From an uncultured Bacillota bacterium (GTDB taxonomy: Bacteria; Bacillota; Clostridia; Christensenellales; UBA1242), in assembly GCA_947090235.1 (NCBI GenBank), contig CAMUNJ010000007.1, positions 1 through 19,093 of the forward strand: a stretch of 19,093 nucleotides of DNA, read 5' to 3'. Shown piece after piece: positions 6,445 to 13,876 of this stretch. Numbering within the stretch: the first letter of the stretch is position 1; each line of letters starts with the position of its first letter. The notes under the pieces are model-generated. The model was not told the DNA's origin and searched no databases. It worked only from the letters and a program-made list of their open reading frames with translations. The translations under genes and the position numbers were made by a program.

Positions 6445-7617
6445 TTATTTAATTGGTTTTGCATTCACCTTGCCATCGCCAAAGTAGATGTCTAAGTTGG
6501 TGTTATAATCAACACCCGCTTTTGAAATAATCGGCTTGCCATTCTGTTCAACTTTTGCATAACCCTTGCTTAAAAGCGATGTTGGATTTAATTTTGCAAG
6601 TGAGTTTTCAAGTAGCCCAAGATTATATGCCTTTTCGTCTATATATTGGCTTGCAACTCTTTCAAAATGCAATGCGGTTTTTTCTAGGCTTGCATTTTCA
6701 TTTATTATAGACTTTTCTAAACTATTAAGCAAGCAATTTTGTTTTACTTTTAGGTAATTGACTTTGTCTTCAACAAGACCAGTTGCAACAATTTCAAACT
6801 TTCTACAAAGGTTTTTAAAGTAGATTTTCTTGTCTTCAAGATTTGCATTCAATAATTCAGCCGCTGCTGATGGTGTTGGAGCACGAAGGTCACTTACAAA
6901 ATCTATTATTGTAAAGTCGGTTTCATGACCTACGGCAGAAACAATTGGCTTTGGACAATTATAGGTTGCTCTTGCGACAACTTCGGTGTTGTAAGCCCAA
7001 AGGTCTTCAAGAGAACCGCCACCTCTTGCAACTATGATAACATCAATTTTATCATATTCACCCATAACTTCAATTGCATGAGCAATTTCATTTTCAGCAC
7101 CTTTGCCTTGTACGCGTGTTGAATAAAGCACTATGTCTACTCCTGGATTTCTTCTCCAACTAACTTGCTTTATATCTTGAATTACAGCCCCTTCGCTTGA
7201 GGTTATAACGCCTATGCGTTTTATATTTTTAGGAATTTGCTTTTTGTGATTTTGACTAAACAAGCCTTCTTTTTCAAGTTTATCTTTAAGTTTTAAAAAC
7301 TCTTCATAAAGTTTGCCTTGTCCATTCTTTTCTACTTTAGTGACAACAAAACTTAATTTCCCACCTTTACAATAAAAATTGGGAGAGCCTGTCACAATCA
7401 TTTCTTCGCCTTCTTTTATACTATCAAATAAGGCAGGATAAAAACAAACACAAGCAATACTTGCATCAGTATCACGAAGTGAAAAGTACATAATGTTTCT
7501 AGATACAGAAATACCAAAAACTTCTCCAACTACTTGAATATTTTGGAGAAGTACTTCGGCTTCAAATATGCCCTTAATATAATTATTTAACTGACTTACA
7601 GTTATAGTATTTAGCAT
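6445..7617 (-). CDS. xseA: Exodeoxyribonuclease VII large subunit
   Basis: Catalytic subunit of exonuclease VII, which with XseB cuts single-stranded DNA into short pieces. The N-terminal OB-fold lies at about 4-95 (VVGEVFGISVSRNIMYFSLRD). The catalytic domain has RIGVITSSEGAVIQD (134-148), VIIVARGGGSLEDLWAYN (193-210) and SAVGHETDFTIIDFVSDLRAPTPSAAAE (227-254), the usual core. A coiled-coil middle and the final LLSKGYAKV segment follow. At 390 residues it is at the short end of the family, mainly from a shorter coiled coil. Its ATG overlaps the nusB stop by 7 nt (ATGCTAA), so the two are translationally coupled. No terminator with a T-run follows. Confidence 0.95.
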   Translation of the reverse strand: MLNTITVSQLNNYIKGIFEAEVLLQNIQVVGEVFGISVSRNIMYFSLRDTDASIACVCFYPALFDSIKEGEEMIVTGSPNFYCKGGKLSFVVTKVEKNGQGKLYEEFLKLKDKLEKEGLFSQNHKKQIPKNIKRIGVITSSEGAVIQDIKQVSWRRNPGVDIVLYSTRVQGKGAENEIAHAIEVMGEYDKIDVIIVARGGGSLEDLWAYNTEVVARATYNCPKPIVSAVGHETDFTIIDFVSDLRAPTPSAAAELLNANLEDKKIYFKNLCRKFEIVATGLVEDKVNYLKVKQNCLLNSLEKSIINENASLEKTALHFERVASQYIDEKAYNLGLLENSLAKLNPTSLLSKGYAKVEQNGKPIISKAGVDYNTNLDIYFGDGKVNAKPIK

Positions 7618-8003
7618 AGTCCTTCACTTTTTATTATTACCGATAAAACGCCATGTATAAATTTTGAACTTTTTTCTGTTGAATATACTTTTGCAATTTC
7701 TAATGCTTCATTTATTGCAACTTTAGTTGGCGTTTTTAAATAAACTATTTCGCTTAGTGCAGTATAGATTATTGCAAGGTCAACTTTATATACTCTATCA
7801 ATTTCATAATCTTTTAAATTTTTCTCGATAAGAAGTTGAAGTGTGTTTTTATTTTCTTCAAACTTATCAATTATTTCTCTTGCAAACTCTCTATCTTCAG
7901 CCTTTTTAAGTTCGTCAATCATTTCGCTATCAAATTCATCACATTTAGAAAAAAGTTTTTCAAATATAAGAGTAAAGGCTTTAAGCCTAGCATCTCTTCT
8001 CAT
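7611..8003 (-). CDS. nusB: Transcription antitermination factor NusB
   Basis: NusB with NusE (S10) binds boxA RNA and supports antitermination on rRNA operons. The 130-residue all-helical product has the expected start (RRDARLKAFTLIFEKLF) and the signature VYKVDLAIIYTALSEIVYLKTPTKVAINEALEIAKVYSTEKSSKFIHGVL (residues about 71-120). The length is typical. The ATG overlaps the stop of the Asp23 gene (TAATG), with AGAGGA upstream. The order asp23/yqhY-nusB-xseA matches other Firmicutes. Confidence 0.95.
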   Translation of the reverse strand: MRRDARLKAFTLIFEKLFSKCDEFDSEMIDELKKAEDREFAREIIDKFEENKNTLQLLIEKNLKDYEIDRVYKVDLAIIYTALSEIVYLKTPTKVAINEALEIAKVYSTEKSSKFIHGVLSVIIKSEGLC

Positions 8004-8374
8004 TATTCCTCTCCTACAACCTTATCGCAGTTTACACCATAAACATGCACATTGATTTTCCCTGGCTTTATGCCTACCATTGAGCCAAGGCTATTTTTAA
8101 TATTCTCTTGAACTCTAAAAGCGATATCTGGGACACTAACACCTGCATAAACGCGGATATAGACATCTATTTTCAAGACATTATTGCCTTCAAATTTAAT
8201 GTTAACACCCTCGCTTTTGGGTTTAGTAAAAGTACGCTTAAACCAAGACAAATATGCATTAGTTAGACTTTCAACTCCGCTAATTTCTTTTGTTGCAAGA
8301 TTGATGATAGAAAGTAAAATATCTCTATCAATATCAACCTTACCTTTGTTTGTTAGTGTATTATTTTTTGTCAT
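8003..8374 (-). CDS. Asp23/Gls24 family protein (YqhY-like)
   Basis: The 123-residue protein belongs to the Asp23 (DUF322) family. Its core is VDIDRDILLSIINLATKEISGVESL (about 13-37), followed by a YIRVYAGVSVPDIAFRVQENIKNSL block (about 74-98) and INVHVYGV. Members are small cytoplasmic or membrane-associated proteins. The copy beside nusB corresponds to YqhY, which in Bacillus has been linked to acetyl-CoA carboxylase control; the accB and accC genes usually beside it are not in this window. AGGAG lies upstream of the ATG, and a strong promoter sits at 8403-8432. It is first in an operon with nusB and xseA. Confidence 0.9.
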   Translation of the reverse strand: MTKNNTLTNKGKVDIDRDILLSIINLATKEISGVESLTNAYLSWFKRTFTKPKSEGVNIKFEGNNVLKIDVYIRVYAGVSVPDIAFRVQENIKNSLGSMVGIKPGKINVHVYGVNCDKVVGEE

Positions 8375-8402
8375 AACAACTCCTAAATTTAACTTTATTT
8401 TG

Positions 8403-8432
8403 ATTATATCATATCATAATGATAATTTGCAA
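8403..8432 (-). promoter_or_regulatory. Sigma-A-type promoter of asp23-nusB-xseA
   Basis: On the minus strand, TTGCAA (8432-8427) and TATAAT (8408-8403) are 18 bp apart, with TG one base before the -10. It lies between the spoIIIAH terminator and the asp23 start, about 30 bp upstream of that ATG. Confidence 0.75.
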
Positions 8433-8467
8433 TTAAATATTAACAAAATTTTTAATTTTTCTAAGCA

Positions 8468-8504
8468 AGAAAAAAGCAAAAGAAATATTATATTTCTTCT
8501 GCTT
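8468..8504 (-). terminator. Terminator of the spoIIIA operon
   Basis: On the minus strand, AAGCAGAAGAAATAT pairs with ATATTTCTTTTGCTT (15 bp, one G-T pair), followed by TTTTTTC. It lies 57 bp after the spoIIIAH stop. Confidence 0.8.
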
Positions 8505-8561
8505 TATATTTAATTATTGAGTTATTAAAATAATCATGGAAAGTTTGCTTCCCCTCATCAG

Positions 8562-9032
8562 TTATGCTACTGGAATAACTTTGATATTGTCAATGTCGTC
8601 TATATTAAGTTGAGTCTGAATTACACTAACAATTTGAGCCACATCTGAAGATTTAAGTTCGCTAGATTTTACTATAGCATTTACATTTGCTCCAGAGATA
8701 GTTACAATAGCATCTTCAAAACCCTTTGCCTTAATCAAACCTTCAACAACAAGTTCTTTTTCCATTTGAGCTACAAGGCTAAGTCTAGCACTTTCAGCAG
8801 CCTTTTTTGCTTCTTCTGTAGAAGTTTCATTACCTATGATTGCATCGTAGTAAAGCATTTCTTGGTCACGAGTAGATTCTCTATCAGTTCTATAAGCGGT
8901 GAAATAACTTGATGAGGTTTGAGTTGAATCTGGTTGTTTGATATTATTGTTGAGTACAATATTTAAATAGCCTGTCACTCCAAGAAGTAATACCATAGCG
9001 GTTAAAATAATAATTTTAGTTCTTTTCTTCAT
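8562..9032 (-). CDS. spoIIIAH: Stage III sporulation protein AH
   Basis: SpoIIIAH sits in the mother-cell membrane around the forespore. Its outer domain binds forespore SpoIIQ to form the feeding channel. The 156-residue product has one membrane helix (about 7-27), a low-complexity linker with STQTSSSYF, a helix pair with TRDQEMLYYDAIIGNETSTEEAKKAA (about 54-79) and a C-terminal ring-building YscJ/FliF-like fold ending VIVSVIQ-type strands (about 100-156). Last gene of the cluster, 12 nt after spoIIIAG, with AAGGAGAG before the ATG. It is shorter than the roughly 220-residue Bacillus protein, as in many Clostridia. Confidence 0.93.
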   Translation of the reverse strand: MKKRTKIIILTAMVLLLGVTGYLNIVLNNNIKQPDSTQTSSSYFTAYRTDRESTRDQEMLYYDAIIGNETSTEEAKKAAESARLSLVAQMEKELVVEGLIKAKGFEDAIVTISGANVNAIVKSSELKSSDVAQIVSVIQTQLNIDDIDNIKVIPVA

Positions 9033-9044
9033 AATTCTCTCCTT

Positions 9045-9587
9045 TTAATTTCCTGCCAAAATTGTAATCTTGGCGTTTTCGACCTCTATAACCGTCTGGA
9101 TGAGGGTTAGTATGTCCATTTTTACTTTTACATCCTGTGCACCTTTTGCAACAACAACTATTCCTTTGATCGTTGGATAGTATTCTTTAACAACGACTGG
9201 CTTGCCGTCTACAAGAACTAATTTAGTTGTTGTTACACTTCCGCTTGAAGTTTGTTTAGTTTCTTCTTCTGTAGCATACTCATACTCAAAACCGCTTTCA
9301 AGAGTTATTATCACATTAACATTGCTCGCACCTTGTACACTTGATAATACATTGTCTAGTTTATTCTCAAGGTAGTCCACATATTCCGCAGAAGTTGAAA
9401 AAGTGGTTGGCGAATTGGAATTATTTTTGTCATTTGTTGAAGTTTGTTTGCTTGAGCCTAAGCCTAATGAGGATAAATATATTGCTATAATGATTAGTGC
9501 CACTATTATAGTTAAATAAATTTCTATGTGTTTGACTCTTTTTATTTTTTCCCAGAAGCCTTTGAATGAGGCTAAAACTTTATTCAT
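9045..9587 (-). CDS. spoIIIAG: Stage III sporulation protein AG
   Basis: SpoIIIAG forms a large ring in the intermembrane space of the feeding channel. The ATG at 9585-9587 overlaps the last codons of spoIIIAF by 8 nt, has a GGGTGGTG ribosome binding site, and gives 180 residues; an upstream in-frame start at 9656 lies inside spoIIIAF and lacks support. The protein has a basic N-terminus, one membrane helix (about 24-43), a Ser/Asn-rich linker and a ring-building domain. That domain contains YVDYLENKLDNVLSSVQGASNVNVIITLESG (about 68-98) and IKGIVVVAKGAQDVKVKMDILTLIQTVI (about 140-167). Confidence 0.93.
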   Translation of the reverse strand: MNKVLASFKGFWEKIKRVKHIEIYLTIIVALIIIAIYLSSLGLGSSKQTSTNDKNNSNSPTTFSTSAEYVDYLENKLDNVLSSVQGASNVNVIITLESGFEYEYATEEETKQTSSGSVTTTKLVLVDGKPVVVKEYYPTIKGIVVVAKGAQDVKVKMDILTLIQTVIEVENAKITILAGN

Positions 9588-10080
9588 TAAACACCACCCT
9601 TTCATTTTGAATTTGAACCACAGTTGTGACAATTTTGAGCATGTCCTTCTTTGCATCTATAATATCTTTATGCACAGCATTTTCACTTATGATTAAAAGA
9701 CTAATATCGACATAAACCGCCTTTATTTCTATCTTTGAAGCAAAAATATCACTATCTATTCTTGCATTTACATTTTCATAACCGCACTTCTCTATTTGTT
9801 CGTTTATGCTTTTTTGCATGGCTGAAACTTTATTTAAGTTTAATTGATAAAGATAATCCTCCTGCACTTTTATTTCGCTTGAGCCAAACATATTTGAAAA
9901 ATCAAAATCTTTTTGAAGCAATTTAGGAATTGGAGATATTATAACTAAGATTATAATAAAGGAAAAAATTCCCTTGATATATTTACTCATTTGTCCATTT
10001 GGTAGTACAAGTTCTATTAACACAGACAGACATATTATTCCTGCAATAGACATTATCCACGCTGACAGCGACGCAAACAT
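9580..10080 (-). CDS. spoIIIAF: Stage III sporulation protein AF
   Basis: A 166-residue membrane protein of the SpoIIIA complex. Two N-terminal helices (about 7-27 and 34-52) flank MSKYIKGIFSFIIILVIISPI, the family signature; a soluble domain of helices and strands follows (INEQIEKCGYENVNARI and onwards). The ATG has AAGGAGGG upstream. In the usual cluster it starts within a few bases of spoIIIAE. Here 239 bp with several hairpins lie between them, so it may need its own promoter. An internal promoter ahead of spoIIIAF is known in Bacillus subtilis (recalled). I could not find a convincing sigma-E box in this gap. Confidence 0.93.
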   Translation of the reverse strand: MFASLSAWIMSIAGIICLSVLIELVLPNGQMSKYIKGIFSFIIILVIISPIPKLLQKDFDFSNMFGSSEIKVQEDYLYQLNLNKVSAMQKSINEQIEKCGYENVNARIDSDIFASKIEIKAVYVDISLLIISENAVHKDIIDAKKDMLKIVTTVVQIQNERVVFNE

Positions 10081-10099
10081 ATTCCCTCCTTTTCTTTTT

Positions 10100-10149
10100 T
10101 GTTTATCTCTTACTTTTCTTTAAAAGAAAAGTAAGCAAAAGAAACTTAT
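10100..10149. repeat. Interspersed repeat copy 2 (palindromic head) in the spoIIIAF leader
   Basis: A perfect 27-nt palindrome has arms CTTACTTTTCTTT (10109-10121) and AAAGAAAAGTAAG (10123-10135), bordered by TGTTTATCTC and CAAAAGAAACTTAT. Aligned with 6254-6303 it differs by three one-base length changes, two of them paired in the arms. It ends about 20 nt before the spoIIIAF ATG. Confidence 0.75.
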
Positions 10150-10311
10150 TTTATCAACCTTGTCATCATAAAATGATGTCCTCGGTTGATAAAAACTTTT
10201 TTAATTTTATTTATCTAAACAAAAGTTAAAGAGCACTTAATTTTTTATATTGCGATAGCAATAAAAAATTATTAAGAGGCTCTTGTGTTTCTTTTCTCTA
10301 TAGAAAAGAAA
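10149..10311. repeat. Three stem-loops between spoIIIAE and spoIIIAF
   Basis: TTTTATCAACC (10149-10159) pairs with GGTTGATAAAA (10184-10194), with an inner CATCAT/ATGATG stem. An imperfect long stem spans 10229-10284 (AAGAGC with GCTCTT, TATTGC with GCAATA inside). TTTCTTTTCT (10288-10297) pairs with AGAAAAGAAA (10302-10311). The segment is further bordered by AAAAGAAAC (10137-10145) and GTTTCTTTT (10287-10295), so the whole insert can fold back on itself. I see no gene here. Confidence 0.6.
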
Positions 10312-10319
10312 ATACATTT

Positions 10320-11633
10320 TTAAAAGATATTAGCGGAGCACATGATAAGACCAAGCATAATGAAATAAATGAAAGTAACACCAATTATAATAGCAATAAG
10401 AAGAACCATAGATTTAGAAATACCAGAAATAAAATTTGCAACCTTAGAATTTCCTAGTGGCTCAATAATAGCAGACATAAGTTTGAGAGCAAGCATAAAA
10501 ATAATAAGTTTAATTAAAGGAGAAATAATAGTCGCTAAAAGTAAAAGTAATCCAGCCGCACCAACAGCATTTTTGATTAAAGAAGAACTTGCTATAATAA
10601 TGGATAACCCATCGCTAATATAAGACCCTAAAATAGGAACATAAGAACGAATAGCATACTTAGCGGTCTTGATAGAAATTCCATCAACAGATCCAGCGGT
10701 TATACCTTGGATAGAAATAAAAGCCGAGAAAATTGTAAATATCAACCCTGACAACCATTTGAAAGTACTGTGAAAAAATGAAGTGAACTTATCCAATTTT
10801 ACGGTGTTAGAAAGATTTGAAACAACGCTGAAAACTATAGAAAAAATAAATAATGGCAAAAGTATATAAGAAAAGAAATTTAAAATAGTCCCAGTCAATA
10901 GTGCCATAGCAGGTTGATAAACAGAAACACTAACCGTTCCACCTAACGCAGTTAAAAGAGTTAAGAGTATTGGAAATATTGCGTCCATTTGATTTTTTAT
11001 AGATGTAATAACACCACCTGTCATGCTTACCATTTTAACGGTCACGCCTAACAAAACTACAACTATAATACCATAAGTGACAAAATGGATAACATCTTGT
11101 ATAGACTTTGAATTAGAGGTTGGCCTTAGTCCTTGCAACATTCCTCCTGAAATAGCAATAGCAACAACTGTTGCCATAACAGGCAGCAATGATAATAAAT
11201 CGTCAAAAAATAATGAAATTAAGGCTTCCCAAAAACTAGCCTTGCCTTCTGTAAATTGACCTGATATTAAACTTAAAACTTTGTCCTTAAAACTTGCCGA
11301 TCCAAAGATTTCATTTCCTTGTAAATCTAAATTTTTTAAAATTTCTTCTAATCCCTCAACATCTAAGTTTTCCAATTGACTTAAAATGTTCTCTTGTAAT
11401 TCCTTCATAATTTCTTCACGCTCTTCAGCCGAAATTTGATCTGCAACTGCATAAGTCTGATAAGTTGCTGAAAGTATAGGAGATATAAATAAAAAAATAA
11501 ATAAACAAATAGTCAAAATTTTCAAAATCTTTCTTTTACTTTCGTATTTTTGTATTTTATCAAATTTTGAATAAACATTATTTCTGCTGTGACTTCCCCG
11601 CTCATGCTTACTAAACCTTTTTATATTTATCAT
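10320..11633 (-). CDS. spoIIIAE: Stage III sporulation protein AE
   Basis: The largest membrane protein of the SpoIIIA complex, 437 residues. A charged N-terminal stretch is followed by a hydrophobic segment (about 36-58) that may be a signal sequence, then a short acidic outer region with EEREEIMKELQENIL and EGLEEILKNLD, then about eight membrane helices. Family features include AIFPILLTLLTALGG (about 219-233) and an ITAGSVDGISIKTAKYAIRSYVPILGSYISDG block (about 309-340). The ATG overlaps the spoIIIAD stop by 4 nt (ATGA). The N-terminal charged stretch makes it longer than the roughly 400-residue Bacillus protein; a later start cannot be excluded. Confidence 0.95.
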   Translation of the reverse strand: MINIKRFSKHERGSHSRNNVYSKFDKIQKYESKRKILKILTICLFIFLFISPILSATYQTYAVADQISAEEREEIMKELQENILSQLENLDVEGLEEILKNLDLQGNEIFGSASFKDKVLSLISGQFTEGKASFWEALISLFFDDLLSLLPVMATVVAIAISGGMLQGLRPTSNSKSIQDVIHFVTYGIIVVVLLGVTVKMVSMTGGVITSIKNQMDAIFPILLTLLTALGGTVSVSVYQPAMALLTGTILNFFSYILLPLFIFSIVFSVVSNLSNTVKLDKFTSFFHSTFKWLSGLIFTIFSAFISIQGITAGSVDGISIKTAKYAIRSYVPILGSYISDGLSIIIASSSLIKNAVGAAGLLLLLATIISPLIKLIIFMLALKLMSAIIEPLGNSKVANFISGISKSMVLLIAIIIGVTFIYFIMLGLIMCSANIF

Positions 11634-12022
11634 GCAGGCAACAACTCCGAAATTATTTGAAGTATGTTTGTTATTATAGGAAGTGCCATAACCATTATAA
11701 CAATTTTTCCACCCAATAAAATTTTATCGGCAAGCGAGGAATTGCCGCTATCATTGCAAATGCCAGCAGAAAATTCTATTAAATATCCAATTCCAACAAT
11801 CTTTAAAACAATCGTATAAAGCGAAGAAGAAATACCTGTAGAATTGATAATAAGTTTAAAGGCATCAAATACACTAGTCAGGTAGTTTAAAAGCATTAGC
11901 AAAATAATGATACCCCCAGTCAAGGCTATCATCAAGGCAAAATCGCTTCTGATTGGTTTTATGATAAGCGTTGCAATAGAAGTTATAATTCCAATAGCAA
12001 CTATCTTATAAATTAAATCCAT
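11630..12022 (-). CDS. spoIIIAD: Stage III sporulation protein AD
   Basis: A 130-residue membrane protein with hydrophobic segments near 4-22, 30-50, 67-85 and 101-122, paralogous in its first half to SpoIIIAC. The signature IIKPIRSDFALMIALTGGIIILLMLL (about 20-45) and the ending ALPIITNILQIISELLPA are typical. It forms part of the membrane platform of the feeding channel. AGAGGGAG precedes the ATG. It lies 64 bp after spoIIIAC; that gap holds a short perfect hairpin (12059-12077) without a T-run. Confidence 0.93.
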   Translation of the reverse strand: MDLIYKIVAIGIITSIATLIIKPIRSDFALMIALTGGIIILLMLLNYLTSVFDAFKLIINSTGISSSLYTIVLKIVGIGYLIEFSAGICNDSGNSSLADKILLGGKIVIMVMALPIITNILQIISELLPA

Positions 12023-12086
12023 CTAACTCCCTCTAATGAAAAATCAATATTTTGTGTCTATTATGCAATGCATAATACTGTATATG

Positions 12087-12287
12087 TCAAAAATTAAACA
12101 TTGTCTTTATTGTAGTAAAAAGATCACCCATCAAATTTAACACCATCAAAAGTACTAAAATAAGGCCTGCAAGCGTTGCTAAAGAGGATATTTCTTCCTT
12201 GCCAGTCTGCTTTAAGATTTGACCAACAATTGCGGTTAGAATACCTATGGCTGCAATCTTAAATATAATTTCAACTCCCATGTCCAC
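12087..12287 (-). CDS. spoIIIAC: Stage III sporulation protein AC
   Basis: A 66-residue, two-helix membrane protein of the SpoIIIA complex. The family pattern is MGVEIIFKIAAIGILTAIVGQILKQTGKEEISSLATLAGLILVLLMVL, with helices at about 4-26 and 35-58 around the conserved polar loop KQTGKEE. Length is typical. The ribosome binding site AGGGAGGTGG overlaps the stop of spoIIIAB. Confidence 0.94.
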   Translation of the reverse strand: MDMGVEIIFKIAAIGILTAIVGQILKQTGKEEISSLATLAGLILVLLMVLNLMGDLFTTIKTMFNF

Positions 12288-12293
12288 CTCCCT

Positions 12294-12788
12294 TTACCAA
12301 AGCACAACGGCAGACATTAATCCTATAATCAAGCCCATTTTTAAAGATAGTCCACCATATTTTTTGTTTTCTTCGTTGGCCTTTGTGGCAAGTTCATTAA
12401 ATCGTAGTTCAAAGTTTTTAATTTCTTTTGATTGACTTTCAACATCGCTACGCCCTAGCATTTTAAAAAACATTAAAATAATATCTTTTTCGTTGTCTTT
12501 TATAAAATTTATCCCTTTAAACAACTTTTCACATGTCAGTTCAGTGTTTTCTTGTAAATATACAATATAATTATCTGTCAAATTGTTCAAGTCTTTTTTA
12601 ATGCTTTCATCTAAACTAGTAAATAAATTTTGTAAACGCTCACGAGAAAAATTTATACCGATATCAAGTTTTTGAGACAACAATATCAAAGACTTAAAAA
12701 AATTACATCTTTTTTTGTATTTTATTGAAAACAAAAAACCTATGATTACGCATGCAATAAAAACCACTGCAATCAAAATCCACTTCAT
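12294..12788 (-). CDS. spoIIIAB: Stage III sporulation protein AB
   Basis: A 164-residue protein anchored by an N-terminal helix (about 3-22), with a helical soluble domain resembling type II secretion GspF-like domains (known of the family) and a C-terminal hydrophobic segment GLSLKMGLIIGLMSAVVLW (146-164). The N-terminal ILLSQKLDIGINFSRERLQNLF block is a family feature. It is thought to bind the SpoIIIAA ATPase. AAGGAGGGG precedes the ATG. It sits between spoIIIAA and spoIIIAC with 9- and 6-nt gaps. Confidence 0.92.
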   Translation of the reverse strand: MKWILIAVVFIACVIIGFLFSIKYKKRCNFFKSLILLSQKLDIGINFSRERLQNLFTSLDESIKKDLNNLTDNYIVYLQENTELTCEKLFKGINFIKDNEKDIILMFFKMLGRSDVESQSKEIKNFELRFNELATKANEENKKYGGLSLKMGLIIGLMSAVVLW

Positions 12789-12797
12789 TTCCCCTCC

Positions 12798-13709
12798 TTA
12801 AACTTTATTTAAAACTCGAGAAAAATTTTCGTTATAAACCCCTTCAATAGTCCCTGGCCCTTCTCTCATAGAAAGAACAACATAACGCTTGAAAAGTTTT
12901 AAATTTATAATTTCTTTAAAGCCGTCTTTCTTTATAAAATTTTCTATGCTATCACAATGTGCCGAAGCCAAAATGTTAACTCCACAATTTGAAGCATATA
13001 AAACAGCGTCTAAATCTTCTTTACTCCCCAATTCATCAGTTACAATAAGGTTTGGACTTAATGCCCGAATACCATTCTCAAAACCTATTTTCTTGCGAGC
13101 AAAAGATATTTTATCGCTAAAGTTTCCTAAACTTTGAGGTGTGCCTAAATCAAGTTCACCTCTTTCATCAAGAACTAGAACATTGTAAGCATAATTTCTT
13201 TGAGAAAGTTGACAGACAAAATCTCTCAAAAAAGTTGTTTTTCCTGCACCTGGAGGTGATAAAACTAAAGTGTTTTGGATAGTTTCGTTTTGAAGCAAAA
13301 AATTAAATACAGGAAGCGAACAATTTTTAACTTCATGAGGAAATCTAAGGTTTAAAGAATTAAAATTAGTCATAGTTTTAATAACACCATTTTCTTCAAT
13401 AAAATCCCCACCAATGCCAAGTCTAATTCCACCTTGAGTGACGATAAATCCCTTTTTTATTTGTTCATTTACCGAATAGATTGAACATTCGCTTGCTCGA
13501 AATATTATATCTTCTATCATAACTTTGCTTGAGGAGATAGCCTCTTTGATATTTGCAGTTATACCAGGATTGCCCAAAAAATATCGTTGTCCATCCAAAA
13601 TAACAACGATAGGCTTGTCCGCACGAAAACGAATTTCATTTAAAGATTTAAAAGAAATCCTCTCTGCAAGAATATTATATATATTTTCAGGCAGTATTTT
13701 TTCTAGCAT
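12798..13709 (-). CDS. spoIIIAA: Stage III sporulation protein AA, ATPase
   Basis: A secretion-type ATPase on the mother-cell side of the SpoIIIA complex, related to type II/IV secretion motors. The 303 residues show SVNEQIKKGFIVTQGGIRLGIGG (79-101), the Walker A motif PPGAGKTT (152-159; Lys157, Thr158), VLVLDERGE (177-185), the Walker B-like LIVTDELGSKEDLDAV (221-236; Asp225, Glu226) and ASAHCD (248-253). All catalytic positions are present. It is the first gene of the operon. A sigma-E-like promoter and an inverted repeat that covers its ribosome binding site (GAGGTG) lie directly upstream. Confidence 0.95.
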   Translation of the reverse strand: MLEKILPENIYNILAERISFKSLNEIRFRADKPIVVILDGQRYFLGNPGITANIKEAISSSKVMIEDIIFRASECSIYSVNEQIKKGFIVTQGGIRLGIGGDFIEENGVIKTMTNFNSLNLRFPHEVKNCSLPVFNFLLQNETIQNTLVLSPPGAGKTTFLRDFVCQLSQRNYAYNVLVLDERGELDLGTPQSLGNFSDKISFARKKIGFENGIRALSPNLIVTDELGSKEDLDAVLYASNCGVNILASAHCDSIENFIKKDGFKEIINLKLFKRYVVLSMREGPGTIEGVYNENFSRVLNKV

Positions 13710-13713
13710 TATT

Positions 13714-13739
13714 CACCTCATGCGATAATGTATGAGGTG
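13714..13739 (-). promoter_or_regulatory. Inverted repeat covering the spoIIIAA ribosome binding site
   Basis: CACCTCAT (13714-13721) and ATGAGGTG (13732-13739) are perfect 8-bp arms around 10 nt. On the minus strand the downstream arm contains GAGGTG, the spoIIIAA ribosome binding site, and the upstream arm contains the start of the -10 box. RNA begun at the local promoter lacks the upstream arm; read-through RNA has both and would hide the site. Confidence 0.55.
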
Positions 13740-13755
13740 TAAAATGTCAAAATGA
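13727..13755 (-). promoter_or_regulatory. Sigma-E-like promoter of spoIIIA
   Basis: On the minus strand, TCATTTT (13755-13749) and CATACATT (13734-13727) are 14 bp apart. CATACATT fits the mother-cell sigma-E -10 pattern (CATACAnT), and the -35 differs by one base from TCATATT. Sigma-E control of spoIIIA is established in Bacillus. The start would fall near 13720, giving a leader of only about 11 nt. Confidence 0.65.
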
Positions 13756-13797
13756 TATTAAGACAAAGAATGATAAATTTCTACAATATTTTGCAAC

Positions 13798-13821
13798 AAA
13801 AAAAGTGGCTTAGCCACTTTT
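13798..13821 (-). terminator. Terminator of efp
   Basis: On the minus strand, AAAAGTGGC and GCCACTTTT form a 9-bp stem with a 3-nt loop, followed by more T (seven A on the plus strand, 13798-13804). It lies 56 bp after the efp stop and separates efp from spoIIIA. Confidence 0.88.
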
Positions 13822-13876
13822 CTATTTAATGTTTTATTATCAATTGCATAAATCTCAATAAATTACGCATTAAACA

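Noticed and set aside
9588..9656. Longer spoIIIAG start
   Set aside because: The extra 23 residues lie in the spoIIIAF coding region and resemble no SpoIIIAG; the start at 9587 has a GGGTGGTG site and a usual short overlap.
12059..12077. Hairpin between spoIIIAC and spoIIIAD as a terminator
   Set aside because: Perfect but short (8 bp, AT-rich) and without a T-run on the minus strand; the operon continues downstream.
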